Shown here: one piece after another, positions 34,414 through 44,083 of the stretch
Numbering within the stretch: position 1 is the first letter of the stretch
How the letters are laid out: each line of letters begins with the position of its first letter
DNA from: Calothrix anomala FACHB-343
GTDB lineage: Bacteria; Cyanobacteriota; Cyanobacteriia; Cyanobacteriales; Nostocaceae
Assembly: GCF_014696435.1 (NCBI RefSeq)
Contig: NZ_JACJQG010000014.1
Location: 62,001-126,000 of the forward strand
Reading direction: 5' to 3'
DNA length: 64,000 nt
Translations under genes and position numbers: made by a program
The notes under the pieces: model-generated
Seen by the model: the letters and a program-made list of their open reading frames with translations, nothing else
What the model was told of the DNA's origin: nothing
Databases searched by the model: none

Positions 34414-36351
34414 TTATATCCGTTTGAGGTACCTGAGAATACCATTGGCGATCGCTTCAGCCATGCGACTTTGGTATGCTGGATTACCTAATCTCGGATT
34501 GTCTTCTCGACCAGTCATATAGCCAGTTTCTACCAAAATTGAGGGCATAGAGCTTTTTCTGAGGACGTAAAATCTGGCTTTACGGGTTCCTCGGTCTTTG
34601 ATGGTACTAATATTATTCAGAATTGAATTGCGGACTGTTTCGGCTAAAGCATAACCACTGTCGTAATAATATACTTCTAGACCATTGACATCAGAGCGTT
34701 TATCTACAGAATTGGCGTGAATGCTGACAAACGCAGTCGCATTGACTCGCTCGGCTATATCTACCCTTCCCTGAAGTTCGACAAAAAAGTCAGCATCTCT
34801 GGTGAGGACGACTTGTACGCCATTGCGTTCTAAAATTCTCGCAACTTGAATTCCAATCGGTAAAACTACATCTTTTTCTAACAACCCACCTAAACCGGGT
34901 GCGCCGGAGTCTTTACCGCCATGTCCAGGATCAATTACTACTAATAATTTACCTCTGGGTACTGTTGGGCTGGGGACTGGCTGGGATACAGTTGGCGGAT
35001 TATCTGTGACGGGGTCTGGTAATTGTCCTTGATTTGGTAGTGGTAGTGGCGGTAAAACTACAGGGGGAGTTCTAGGCGCTGTGACTGAACGAGATCGTTG
35101 TAATTGTAGAGCTATCAGCTGACTACCAACTTGGTTGAGTTCGCCAATTTGTACCCCAGCTGCTGGTTGAACGTAAACAACTACAGTATTCGCTTCTTGG
35201 GGTTGGACTCTCACCCTCAGAATGGGGCTATTAGCGTCTAAGGCAGGCCCGGTGACTCTGGGAGACAATTTAGCATTGTTAATGGTGATGCGAAATAGAC
35301 CACTCGTTCTATCCCATCCACCTGTAGCTGATAACTGTTGGTCAGCACGAATCAATAGTTGAGTCCCATTTCCACCGAGTTCGATGGCTTGAATTGTGGC
35401 TGGAGAGTCGGTATTAGAATTTACAGGTGCTGGATTATTATTTCCTGGTAATCGCACCACACCACTGTTGGGTAAAAGCACAAAACCGCCCATAGTACTG
35501 CTAATAGCGCGCCAATCGGGGCTATTGCTGTCTACCCGCATGGTCATACGTACTACTGGGGGTTGCGATGGTAATTGGCTAAAAATAATCCGATTGACAC
35601 CATAGCGGTTAATCAAGACATCGCGCTGCTCTAGTTGTGGGGATAAAGAAGCGCCTGTAATATCAACATTAATGGCTTTGCGATCGCTTGTGCGATTGAC
35701 TTGAATTTTCGGGGTATCGCCGCTAGTGCGGATGAAAAATCCATCACCAGTCACCCGTAAGTTCTCAATTTGCGTCGCCCCAGTAGCTGTGTTAACTGCG
35801 GTGCGGTCATTGATAGGGGTAATTGGCCCGGTTTTAACTACGTTGTTATAAACATTAGTTGATGGATTAGTTGGTGGGATTGGCGATGTATTAGAAGGAA
35901 CTACCACCCCTGATGAGTCTGGTTGCGGCCTGTTAGCGTCAGCTAAGACTGCTACCTGCTCAGGTTTGGGGTTAGGTAATTTTACTGTCCAACGGCTGGC
36001 GCTAAGACCTGTAAATTTTACCTGTTCCGGGTCTATGGTATAACCGGGAGCCAGTTCGACCACAATGCGGGTGGTTTCTGGGTCAAATTGACCGACACGC
36101 ACGGACTGAATCGCACCACCTACAGGCTGAGTGACTTGGGGACGCCCAAATACAGTTTGTGGTAAATCAATTACCAAGCGAGTGGGGTTGAAGATCAGCT
36201 GTGCTTTAGGTTGTACCCCACCTGCAGTGTTGATTTCTAATACATTTTGATTAGCGTCAAAACGCCAAGATTCTAGTCTCGCTGCAAAAACTGGCGACGA
36301 CAATATGAGGATAGTTCCAAAAGTACCGGGTAGTAACCAGTGTAATTTCAC
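34414..36351 (-). CDS. amiC2: N-acetylmuramoyl-L-alanine amidase AmiC2 (AMIN + Amidase_3)
   Basis: 645 aa, secreted zinc amidase that cleaves the amide between MurNAc and the peptide. It has a signal peptide (MKLHWLLPGTFGTILILSSP). An AMIN domain covers about residues 25-130 (LESWRFDANQNVLEINTAGG) and a second AMIN-like region about 200-300. A Pro-rich linker lies at 415-465. The Amidase_3 domain runs from about 465 to 640, with VVIDPGHGGKDSGA, EKDVVLPI, SIHANSV and ILVETGYMTGRED supplying zinc ligands and catalytic Glu. The start is GTG with AGGAG 9 nt upstream. By order it corresponds to AmiC2/HcwA, required for septal nanopores and heterocyst formation in Anabaena. Confidence 0.9.
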   Translation of the reverse strand: MKLHWLLPGTFGTILILSSPVFAARLESWRFDANQNVLEINTAGGVQPKAQLIFNPTRLVIDLPQTVFGRPQVTQPVGGAIQSVRVGQFDPETTRIVVELAPGYTIDPEQVKFTGLSASRWTVKLPNPKPEQVAVLADANRPQPDSSGVVVPSNTSPIPPTNPSTNVYNNVVKTGPITPINDRTAVNTATGATQIENLRVTGDGFFIRTSGDTPKIQVNRTSDRKAINVDITGASLSPQLEQRDVLINRYGVNRIIFSQLPSQPPVVRMTMRVDSNSPDWRAISSTMGGFVLLPNSGVVRLPGNNNPAPVNSNTDSPATIQAIELGGNGTQLLIRADQQLSATGGWDRTSGLFRITINNAKLSPRVTGPALDANSPILRVRVQPQEANTVVVYVQPAAGVQIGELNQVGSQLIALQLQRSRSVTAPRTPPVVLPPLPLPNQGQLPDPVTDNPPTVSQPVPSPTVPRGKLLVVIDPGHGGKDSGAPGLGGLLEKDVVLPIGIQVARILERNGVQVVLTRDADFFVELQGRVDIAERVNATAFVSIHANSVDKRSDVNGLEVYYYDSGYALAETVRNSILNNISTIKDRGTRKARFYVLRKSSMPSILVETGYMTGREDNPRLGNPAYQSRMAEAIANGILRYLKRI

Positions 36352-37070
36352 AATTTTTTCTCCTAATTCGTATTTATGGGAGCCTTTCGGCTATTAAAAT
36401 GTCGTTTGTTCCTCACACCGTCACCGCCCACACTAGAGATGGAATGCAGCAAAACATTTCTCGCTGGGATTAAAGACACAGCTAATGGCGAAGCATTGTA
36501 ACATATCTTTGTAATTCTGCCATGCTGCTAGCATTGCTAATTTTTAGCCAAGAAATTGTCAAGGTACACCAGAAAAAAGATAACTAAAGTTAAGCTGATG
36601 TAATCAATCCAAAATTGCTGTTAATTTGTTTTGATTGTTAGTAGTTAATGCACCGATTGTAAAAATAGAACTATTATCAAATAGGCTTTTCAGGTTGGTG
36701 ACAGCTACTCTTTCAATATTGAGAAAAATATTTATGAATAGGTGTGCCTAGCAGTACATAAGAGATTAATTTCCTGGGAAATAGAGGCGGTATTTTATAA
36801 TTTTTTTTTGCAGCAATAATGTTTAGGGGCATTGGGCATTGGGCATTGGGCATTGAGAAGGGGAAGGGGAAGGAAGACAAGGAAGACAAGGGAAGGAAGA
36901 ATAAAGACAATTAATGGTACAGACAAGGGTTATCGCGTCTCTCACAAATGACAAATGACAAATGACTATTGACATTTTATTGAGTAATTTACTGATGATT
37001 GGATGACCCTGATGTGAGAGAAAATAAGTAACCTTTAAGTGAAATTACCCAAAAGTTACTACTTATTTTC
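36352..37070. other. Intergenic region between the amiC paralogues
   Basis: 719 bp. It holds GGGCATT heptads (36827-36854), a GAAGGGGAAGGGGAAGGAAG purine run and AAATGAC heptads (36948-36966). The first 120 bp next to amiC2 share the leader TCTCCTAATTCG with the region next to amiC1, consistent with tandem duplication. No credible gene is seen; the 65-codon minus frame at 36713-36910 is repeat-derived. Confidence 0.6.
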
Positions 37071-38912
37071 TTATCTTTGTCGTAAGTACTGGAGAATACC
37101 GCGAGCGATCGCTTCTGCCATTTGATTTTGATAACTTGAAGTTTTTAAATTGGCAACATCTTCCCGACCCGTTAAATAGCCGGTTTCTACCAAAATCGAG
37201 GGCATAGAACTTTTTCTCAGCACATAAAATCTGGCTCGTCTGACTCTGCGATCTCGGACATTCACGCTTTGGAGAATGCTGTTATGAACCGCGCGAGCTA
37301 AACCTAAACCGTTGTCGTAGTAGTAGGTTTCTAAACCACTAACTTCAGGACGCCCCAATCCTACTGAGTTAGCATGAATACTCACAAATACACTGGCGTT
37401 GGCTCTCTCTGCCATTTCTACCCGCCCTGGTAGGCTGACAAAATAGTCAGAGTTTCTTGTCATAATCACTTGCACGCCATTTTGTTGCAAGATTTCTGCT
37501 ACTCTTCTACCAATGGGTAGGATAATATCCTTCTCTCGCACTCCACCAATCCCAATTGCTCCTGGGTCTTTACCACCGTGACCTGGGTCAATAACCACTA
37601 CAGCTCGTCCAATGTTTGGGGGACGGGAGCCTGGCTGAGGTGCGGGTGGCGGATTAGGAATGCTGGGATCTGGTAATGTGTTCCCAGGTGATGGTAAGGG
37701 TGGTAACCCTATAGGCGGTCTCACTTGGGAAGAACGCTGTAATTGCAGTGCCAAAAACCCGTTATTTTGGTTGAGTTCGCCAATTCGCACTCCCGCAGCA
37801 GGTTGAATTAGAACAACTACAGTATTCGATTCCTGGGGTTGCACTCTCACCCGTAACACTGGGCTATTAGCATTTAATGTCGGCCCGGTGACTCTAGGAG
37901 ATAATTTGGCATTATTAATGGTGATACGAAACAGACCACTGGTTCTATCCCACCCAGATGTGGCTGATAGAGGCTGATCGGCGCGAATCAACAGTTGGCT
38001 ACCATCGCCACCGAGTTCGATGGCTTGAATTGTTGCCTGAGAATCGGTATTAGAATTTACTGGAGGTTGATTATTTTCCGGTAATCTTACTATACCCTTA
38101 TTGGGCAGAACCACAAACCCGCCCACGCTGCTGCCGCTTGCTCGCCAATCAGGACTATTACTGTCTACCCGCATGGTCATGCGTACCACAGGCGGTTGTG
38201 ATTGCAATTGGCTAAAGGTAATGCGATTGACACCATAGCGGTTAATTAAGACATCCCGCTGCTCTAGTTTGGGAGATAAAGCTGCGCCGGAGATGTCGAT
38301 ATTAATTGCTTGGCGATCGCTTGTGCGATTAACTTGAATTTTTGGGTTACCACCGCTAGTGCGAATGAAAAACCCATCACCTGTCACTCGTAAGTTCTCA
38401 ATTTGAGTTATCCCAGTAGCAGTGTTGACAACTGGAGAAAATTCCGGTCTAGGTCTATTACCCGGATCGGTTGTCACAGCGTTGTAAACATTATTATTGG
38501 GCGTAGGTGATTTAACTACTTCTAATCTAGGTAATTGCACTAGCCAGCGACTAGCGCTAATACCCGTAAATTTTACCTTCTGGGGGTCTATGGTATAACC
38601 AGGAGTGATTTCAATTACTATGCGGGTTGTTTCGGAGTCAAATTGACCCACACGAATCGACCGAATCGCCCCACCTACTGTTTGGGTTACCTGGGGACGC
38701 CCAAATACAGTTTGTGGTAAATCAATCACCAAACGAGTGGGATTGAAGATTAGTTGTGCTTTTGGCTGGACACCACCAGCCGTATTAATTTCTAGTTGAT
38801 TTTGGTCGCTATCAAAACGCCAAGATTCTAGCCTTGCTGCTAAGGTTGGTGACGATAGCAAGCAGATAGTCCCCAAAGTACTAGGTAGTAACCAGTGTAG
38901 TTTTACAGCCAT
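37071..38912 (-). CDS. amiC1: N-acetylmuramoyl-L-alanine amidase AmiC1 (AMIN + Amidase_3)
   Basis: 613 aa, paralogue of the amidase at 34414 with the same domain order. The signal peptide is MAVKLHWLLPSTLGTICLLS. AMIN spans about residues 28-130, a second AMIN-like region about 175-275, a Pro-rich linker about 395-430, and Amidase_3 about 432-610 (VVIDPGHGGKDPGAIG, EKDIILPI, SIHANSVG, ILVETGYLTGRED). The linker is shorter than in AmiC2. An AGGAG box lies just before the ATG. It is first in the minus-strand order, as amiC1 precedes amiC2 in Anabaena PCC 7120. AmiC proteins localise to septa and drill the nanopores used for cell-cell communication. Confidence 0.9.
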   Translation of the reverse strand: MAVKLHWLLPSTLGTICLLSSPTLAARLESWRFDSDQNQLEINTAGGVQPKAQLIFNPTRLVIDLPQTVFGRPQVTQTVGGAIRSIRVGQFDSETTRIVIEITPGYTIDPQKVKFTGISASRWLVQLPRLEVVKSPTPNNNVYNAVTTDPGNRPRPEFSPVVNTATGITQIENLRVTGDGFFIRTSGGNPKIQVNRTSDRQAINIDISGAALSPKLEQRDVLINRYGVNRITFSQLQSQPPVVRMTMRVDSNSPDWRASGSSVGGFVVLPNKGIVRLPENNQPPVNSNTDSQATIQAIELGGDGSQLLIRADQPLSATSGWDRTSGLFRITINNAKLSPRVTGPTLNANSPVLRVRVQPQESNTVVVLIQPAAGVRIGELNQNNGFLALQLQRSSQVRPPIGLPPLPSPGNTLPDPSIPNPPPAPQPGSRPPNIGRAVVVIDPGHGGKDPGAIGIGGVREKDIILPIGRRVAEILQQNGVQVIMTRNSDYFVSLPGRVEMAERANASVFVSIHANSVGLGRPEVSGLETYYYDNGLGLARAVHNSILQSVNVRDRRVRRARFYVLRKSSMPSILVETGYLTGREDVANLKTSSYQNQMAEAIARGILQYLRQR

Positions 38913-39516
38913 TTCTCCTAATTCGCATTCATGGGAATAGTCAATATTTCAAGATATTGGCAAATTGTCACACTTTCACCACCAAAATTTAGCTGTTGTT
39001 GCCTGATGAAACTTGAGCGCCACAAGCACAACATAGATAACAATGTATAAGTTTACACGTTTATTGCGCTTCTCTTGTCATTTGTTAGAGACGCGATAAC
39101 CCTTGTCTGTACAATCGTCAGTTGTCAGGAAACGCCATGAATATATTCTCTTGGTTCAGGCAAGAAAAAACTGAATTTTTCAGGCGGGTGCTGGGTAATC
39201 CCTAATTGCGCGAAACTTAACGGAAGTGGCGAGAGAAAATCGGAACAACCTGGAAACCGATCGCATTCCGAAGGTTGATTGTCATCATAAAAAACTAAAA
39301 TTGACAATCTTAGGGGACGGCGTCAGCGAGTGAGAAGTTTCCTAGTATCGCCGCTAAATCCCTAGATACTTCGGAGAATACTGACACAGAATGCTCAACA
39401 ACCAACCTATTAGCGATCGCAATTAGTAACTGAGTTCTGAGCAAGAATGATTCAGAACTCAGTCTTAATCTACCTTCAGGTAAAATCAACAGGGGGTTTC
39501 TACCCAAGGCAGATCG
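38913..39516. other. Intergenic region with two doubtful small frames
   Basis: 604 bp between amiC1 and the antiporter gene. Two small minus frames (39310-39507, TTG start; 39125-39307) have no ribosome site or recognisable motif. An inverted pair TGAGTTCTGAGCAAG..TTCAGAACTCA (about 39431-39460) could end the antiporter transcript. No other element was seen. Confidence 0.4.
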
Positions 39517-40959
39517 TTAACTTTCACGTAAATCAGTTTCTGACTCCAGCAACGCAGGTTTTTCTATAGTTAAAGATGGCGCAGCACCATCTAAAATTAG
39601 TTTTTCTGAGTCTGTTGCTGTGTCTGTGTCTGGAAAGACAAACCGTAACAAGGGAGGCGCTAAAAAGGTTGTCAAGATTACCATCATGATAATTGCTGCA
39701 CCTAGCGGTTTAGAGAGGACGCCACTAGCCGCACCAACACCAGCAAATACTAATCCGACTTCACCCCTGGGAATCATCCCCACACCAATTGCCAACCTGT
39801 TGATTTGTGGTTGACCAAACACCGTTAAGCCCGTAATCACTTTACCGATAATGGCGACTAAAATCAGGAAAGTTGCCATCACCAAACCTTCACGATTGCT
39901 AGGAATGGCTGGGTTTAATACGCTTAAATCTGTTTTTGCCCCAACGACAACAAAGAAAATGGGGACTAACATATCAGCGACAGGAATCACTTGCTTTTGC
40001 AGTTCTTTGCGCTTATCTGTTTCTTCCAAAACCAAACCAGCCGCAAAAGCACCGAGAATTGCTTCTAATTGAATCACAGCCGCCAGATATGCCATCACAA
40101 AGGCAAAGATAAATGCTGGGATAATCAATTCACCTCTGGTTTTGAGGCGATCGACAATGGCGACAAAAGACTTGTTAAAAAAATTACCCAGTAGGATCGC
40201 ACCCAGTAAAAAAGCAGTGGCACAGATAATGAGATAAATGACTTTAGTTACATCTACTTCACCATCTTTCGCTAAACTCGCCACCACTGCTAACACAATA
40301 ATTCCCAGTACGTCATCAATTACCGCCGCACCAAGAATAATCTGTCCTTCTTTAGAATTGAGACGACCAATTTCTGAAAGTACCTTGGAAGTAATACCAA
40401 TACTCGTAGCTGTTAAAGCCGCCCCAGCAAAAATTGCTGGTACAGCACCCACACCAAACAAAGTCATTAATCCAACAGTACCTGCAGCAAAGGGTGCTAC
40501 TACCCCTACTATCGCCACAATAGTAGCTTGGATACCAACTGCCATTAAATCTTTTAAGTTGGACTCCAAGCCAATTTCAAATAGCAGGATGATCACGCCC
40601 AATTCTGCTAAAACCGAAATTACCTCTGATTGCGCTGTAAACACGCTATCAGCCGCTTGTGGGCTTAATCCAGCAGTGCTTTGCAAGAAAGAAATAATTA
40701 ACGAACTAGAACTATCTGTACCAGCTTCAGGAAATACCAAAAGGTGTAAGACAGAAATACCAACGATTACACCACCAACGAGTTCGCCTAAAACAGGCGG
40801 TAAACCAACTCGATTGGATAACTCCCCACCAACTTTGCTAGCGAGGTAGATGACTACTAAGCTCAATAGTACTGCTGCGACTACCATTGAGCTATCTGCT
40901 GTTTCTGTTGTGCTTGCCAGCAGAGGAAAAGAGTAGTTGACTGCATTTAAAAGCTGCAT
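39517..40959 (-). CDS. Na+/H+ antiporter (CPA2 family, NapA/KefB-like)
   Basis: 480 aa, twelve to thirteen membrane helices; exchanges Na+ or K+ for H+ across the plasma or thylakoid membrane. The ion-binding Asp pair VIDDVLGI lies at residues 214-221 (Asp215-Asp216), the DD pattern of electrogenic CPA2 carriers. Other family features are LPPVLGELVGGVIVG near 53-67, GAALTATSIGITSKVL near 179-194 and GMIPRGEVGLVFAGVG near 393. The last 35 residues after the final helix are acidic. No RCK/TrkA domain is present, unlike KefB/C proper. The start MQLLNAVNYSF is followed by a 15-residue polar tail before helix 1. It is monocistronic. Confidence 0.92.
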   Translation of the reverse strand: MQLLNAVNYSFPLLASTTETADSSMVVAAVLLSLVVIYLASKVGGELSNRVGLPPVLGELVGGVIVGISVLHLLVFPEAGTDSSSSLIISFLQSTAGLSPQAADSVFTAQSEVISVLAELGVIILLFEIGLESNLKDLMAVGIQATIVAIVGVVAPFAAGTVGLMTLFGVGAVPAIFAGAALTATSIGITSKVLSEIGRLNSKEGQIILGAAVIDDVLGIIVLAVVASLAKDGEVDVTKVIYLIICATAFLLGAILLGNFFNKSFVAIVDRLKTRGELIIPAFIFAFVMAYLAAVIQLEAILGAFAAGLVLEETDKRKELQKQVIPVADMLVPIFFVVVGAKTDLSVLNPAIPSNREGLVMATFLILVAIIGKVITGLTVFGQPQINRLAIGVGMIPRGEVGLVFAGVGAASGVLSKPLGAAIIMMVILTTFLAPPLLRFVFPDTDTATDSEKLILDGAAPSLTIEKPALLESETDLRES

Positions 40960-41370
40960 TGGTTCTGTAATAATCCTTCTCTTTAATTTTTACCCTTTTA
41001 TCGAAAGTAACTTTTTGCAGATTTTCGCTAAATTGGCATGAAATTGAGATATTAATTGGTGTTATTTGTCAACCGCATCAGACATTGCCAAGCTAAATGC
41101 AGATATTTCCCACCTAATAACCTATGCCCAATGCCCCATGCCCCATGCCCAATTTTTTAGTTTCCAAAAATGTAACCATCCCAATTTTTGACTTGAGCAA
41201 TGTCACAGTAGGAATACACAAATCGTATCTATTCAATTGGTGTCAATTCGGGAGAATTGTGCAAATCTCTTGATGGCGGTTAACTATTAACAGTTGACCG
41301 TTCAATGACAATTGCTTAGATATACCATGACCAACATCTCTAATTAATTATTCCGAGGAGTGTACATCTT
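40960..41370. other. Intergenic region with heptad repeats
   Basis: 411 bp between divergent genes. It contains ATGCCCC heptads (41127-41152). The region upstream of the SIMPL gene carries a GAGGAG ribosome site at 41354. No gene is seen. Confidence 0.5.
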
Positions 41371-42120
41371 ATGTCTAGAGCCGCTTTATCCGGTTCCCAA
41401 TTTCGTATTGGCAAATTTTGGCAAACTTTACCTTTAGCAATGCTTGTCTGTGTAACTTTTATGCAGCCTGGATTGGCACAAGAAAAGGAAAAATTATGGC
41501 GCACACTGACTGTTAGCGGTAGGGGTATGGAATCAATTCCGACTACTTTATCTTTAGTCAGTTTGGGTGTAGAAATTCAAGGTAAAACAGCCCAAGAGGT
41601 ACAAGAAGAAGCCGCCCGTCGGTCAGCAGCAGTGGTAGCTTTACTTAAGAGTCGGAATGTAGAAAAGTTGCAAACTACAGGTATCCGCTTGAATCCAGTT
41701 TATAGTTATACGAATAATGTGCAGCGAATTACTGGCTATGCGGCTAGCAATATTGTCAGTTTTCGGATTGCTACAGATAAAGCGGGTACATTATTAGACG
41801 ATGCGGTAAAGGCTGGAGCAACACAAATTAATGGTATTAGTTTTGTTGCTACTGATGAAGCGATCGCAACTGCTCAAAAGCAAGCACTTAAAGAAGCCAC
41901 CCAAGATGCCCAAGCTCAAGCTCAAGCTGTGTTTAGTAGCTTAGGTTTGAATTCTAAGGAAGTGGTAAGTATTCAAATCAACGGTGCTAGCGCCCCACCA
42001 CCTTCACCTGTATTAATGCGTTCTGAAGCTTTCAAAGCTAATAGTGCAGATGTCTCTACCCCCATCATTGGCGGCGAACAGCAAGTAGAAGCATCGGTAA
42101 CTTTGCAAATTAGTTATTAG
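41371..42120 (+). CDS. SIMPL (DUF541) periplasmic protein
   Basis: 249 aa. A signal peptide lies at about residues 1-36 (TLPLAMLVCVTFMQPGLAQE). The SIMPL domain spans about 45-248: it starts LTVSGRGMESIPTTLSLVSL, continues LQTTGIRLNPVYSYTN and GYAASNIVSFRI, and ends EASVTLQISY. SIMPL proteins form periplasmic oligomers; the E. coli YggE member lowers oxidative stress, but the mechanism is unknown. An Ala/Gln run (DAQAQAQAVF) lies near 190. A ribosome site GAGGAG lies 11 nt upstream. It converges on ssb, with an inverted-heptad hairpin between the two. Confidence 0.9.
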   Translation: MSRAALSGSQFRIGKFWQTLPLAMLVCVTFMQPGLAQEKEKLWRTLTVSGRGMESIPTTLSLVSLGVEIQGKTAQEVQEEAARRSAAVVALLKSRNVEKLQTTGIRLNPVYSYTNNVQRITGYAASNIVSFRIATDKAGTLLDDAVKAGATQINGISFVATDEAIATAQKQALKEATQDAQAQAQAVFSSLGLNSKEVVSIQINGASAPPPSPVLMRSEAFKANSADVSTPIIGGEQQVEASVTLQISY

Positions 42121-42133
42121 TCAATAGTCCAAA

Positions 42134-42205
42134 GTCAATAGTCAATAGTCAATAGTCAATAGCATGAGACTGTTGACTGTTGACTGTTGACTGTTGACTG
42201 TTGAC
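42134..42205. repeat. Opposed heptad arrays forming a long hairpin
   Basis: Four GTCAATA units (42134-42161) face five TGTTGAC units (42171-42205). The second is the near reverse complement of the first, so the RNA could fold into a hairpin of about 28 bp with a 9-nt loop. It lies between convergent genes and could act as a bidirectional terminator. Confidence 0.85.
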
Positions 42206-42213
42206 TAAAATAT

Positions 42214-42576
42214 TTAGAAATTTTCTGGCGAAAAATCTCCTCCGCCCCCTTCATTATCGCGCTTGGAACCTAATAATTCTAGCTGGTCTACTCGAATGAC
42301 GGGCATAGAACGGCTGGCTCCGGTTTGGCGATCGCTCCATGTGTCAAACTTGAGGGAGCCTTTAATGCCAATTAAGCTACCTTTGCGTACATAATTACCC
42401 GCAATTTCTGCTGTTTTATCCCATAATTCTAAGGTGAACCAATCAGGCTCATCTCGATTTCGCGATCGCCGATTTACTGCTAGTGTCAATCTACACTTCA
42501 CACTACCTGACTCAAAATATTTAATATCTGGATCGCCGCCTACACGACCAACAAGGGTGACAATATTAATACTCAT
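42214..42576 (-). CDS. ssb: Single-stranded DNA-binding protein
   Basis: 120 aa, OB-fold protein that coats single-stranded DNA in replication and repair. It begins MSINIVTLVGRVGGDPDIKY; the aromatic and basic residues FTLELWDKTAEIAGNYVRKG lie at about 47-66, followed by VIRVDQLELLG. The tail is short and ends DFSPENF, acidic and ending in Phe, although the usual DDDIPF is not conserved. At 120 aa it is shorter than E. coli SSB and typical for one cyanobacterial SSB type. A perfect LexA-box match lies 13 nt before the start codon, overlapping the likely promoter. Confidence 0.93.
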   Translation of the reverse strand: MSINIVTLVGRVGGDPDIKYFESGSVKCRLTLAVNRRSRNRDEPDWFTLELWDKTAEIAGNYVRKGSLIGIKGSLKFDTWSDRQTGASRSMPVIRVDQLELLGSKRDNEGGGGDFSPENF

Positions 42577-42589
42577 GGTTTCACCTTTC

Positions 42590-42603
42590 AGTACATACGT
42601 ACT
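42590..42603 (-). promoter_or_regulatory. LexA (SOS) box upstream of ssb
   Basis: AGTACGTATGTACT on the minus strand fits the cyanobacterial LexA consensus RGTACNNNDGTWCB at every position and is a perfect palindrome except for the centre. It lies 13 bp upstream of the ssb ATG, with a GAAAGGTG ribosome site between. Confidence 0.7.
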
Positions 42604-42908
42604 TATTTATCTTGAATTCCATCATAGCGAATTGTGAAACTATTGAAAATATGTTAAAGATTTAGCAATAAAGTTGTATCGAAAAATGATACAAAATACT
42701 AGGGATAAAGTAGAAAACTATACGGATATATTGTTGAACTCAAAGAAGATCGAAAAATATTAGGCTGACAGCCAGTGAAGATTCTCAAAAAATATCCAAA
42801 AAAATATCTATCTTTACTGGACTAAGGATCAAAAACGTAATAGAATCCAGCACGATTAACTCTAACCGTCGTAGTCATCAAGTATCGCAAATAGGGGGCG
42901 TAGGACGC

Positions 42909-43952
42909 GTGGGTCTTTTCAGGAACTTTCGCTCATCGTGGGATATGGGTATCGACCTCGGTACTGCTAATACCCTCGTTTATGTATCAGGTAAAGGTAT
43001 TGTACTCCAAGAACCTTCGGTAGTAGCTATCGATCAAAACGAAAAGATTGCACTAGCTGTGGGTGAAGATGCTAAAAAAATGCTCGGTAGGACACCAGGA
43101 AATGTGGTTGCTCTTCGTCCTTTGCGGGATGGGGTAATCGCTGACTTTGACACAGCCGAGCTGATGTTAAAGAGTTTTATTCAACGTGTTAATGAAGGTA
43201 GGTCATTGATTCTACCACGAATTGTCATTGGTATTCCCAGTGGTGTCACAGGGGTAGAAAGAAGAGCTGTCATGGATGCAGCTTCCCAAGCTGGAGCCAG
43301 AGAAGTTTATTTAATTGATGAACCAGTCGCTGCAGCTATTGGTGCAGGACTACCAGTAGCCGAACCAACTGGTAACATGATCATCGATATTGGTGGTGGT
43401 ACTACAGAAGTTGCAGTACTCAGTCTCCAGGGTACAGTACTGAGCGAGTCAGTCAGAATTGCAGGCGATGAACTCACAGAAGCAATTCTGCAATATATGA
43501 AAAAGGTTCATAACTTAGTAATTGGGGAACGGACTGCTGAGGACATCAAAATTCGCATTGGTTCTGCCTATCCCACCAATGACGATAATGATTCCATGAT
43601 GGAAGTCCGGGGCTTACATTTACTTTCTGGTCTACCACGTACTGTGACAATTAAAGGCCCGGAAATTCGTGAAAGTATGCTTGAACCGCTATCAGTAATT
43701 ATTGAAGCGGTGAAACGCACATTAGAACGGACACCTCCCGAACTAGCAGCAGATATTATTGACCGGGGTATTATGCTGGCTGGTGGTGGTGCTTTACTCA
43801 AAGGCATAGATACGCTGATTAGTCATGAGACAGGTATCGTCACACATATCGCTGCCGATCCTTTATGTTGTGTGGTTTTGGGAACAGGTCGTGTTTTGGA
43901 AAACTTCAAGCAACTGGAACGGGTATTTAGCGGTCGTTCTCGGAATATGTAG
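42909..43952 (+). CDS. mreB: Rod shape-determining protein MreB
   Basis: 347 aa, bacterial actin that positions the cell-wall elongation machinery. ATPase motifs are GIDLGTANTLVYV near residues 14-26, VIGIPSGVTGVERRAV near 107, LIDEPVAAAIGAGLPV near 136, IIDIGGGTTEVAVLS near 160 and MLAGGGALLKGID near 288. The N-terminus MGLFRNFRSSWDMGIDLG includes the amphipathic membrane-binding segment. GTG start at 42909. mreC and mreD follow on the same strand after 131 and 24 bp, forming an mreBCD operon that ends in a terminator at 45574. Confidence 0.97.
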   Translation: MGLFRNFRSSWDMGIDLGTANTLVYVSGKGIVLQEPSVVAIDQNEKIALAVGEDAKKMLGRTPGNVVALRPLRDGVIADFDTAELMLKSFIQRVNEGRSLILPRIVIGIPSGVTGVERRAVMDAASQAGAREVYLIDEPVAAAIGAGLPVAEPTGNMIIDIGGGTTEVAVLSLQGTVLSESVRIAGDELTEAILQYMKKVHNLVIGERTAEDIKIRIGSAYPTNDDNDSMMEVRGLHLLSGLPRTVTIKGPEIRESMLEPLSVIIEAVKRTLERTPPELAADIIDRGIMLAGGGALLKGIDTLISHETGIVTHIAADPLCCVVLGTGRVLENFKQLERVFSGRSRNM

Positions 43953-44083
43953 CAAAAATATCAGATATTGAATTCAAAATATTGAGAATTCAATATCTGA
44001 TATTGGGTTTTATATAGATACAACTAAATAAAACTGAAAATTTCTCAAATTATATAAACATATAAAAATTAAGGTATGGATAG

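Noticed and set aside
39125-39507. Two small minus-strand frames between amiC1 and the antiporter
   Set aside because: TTG or weak start, no ribosome site and no recognisable motif; composition not clearly coding.
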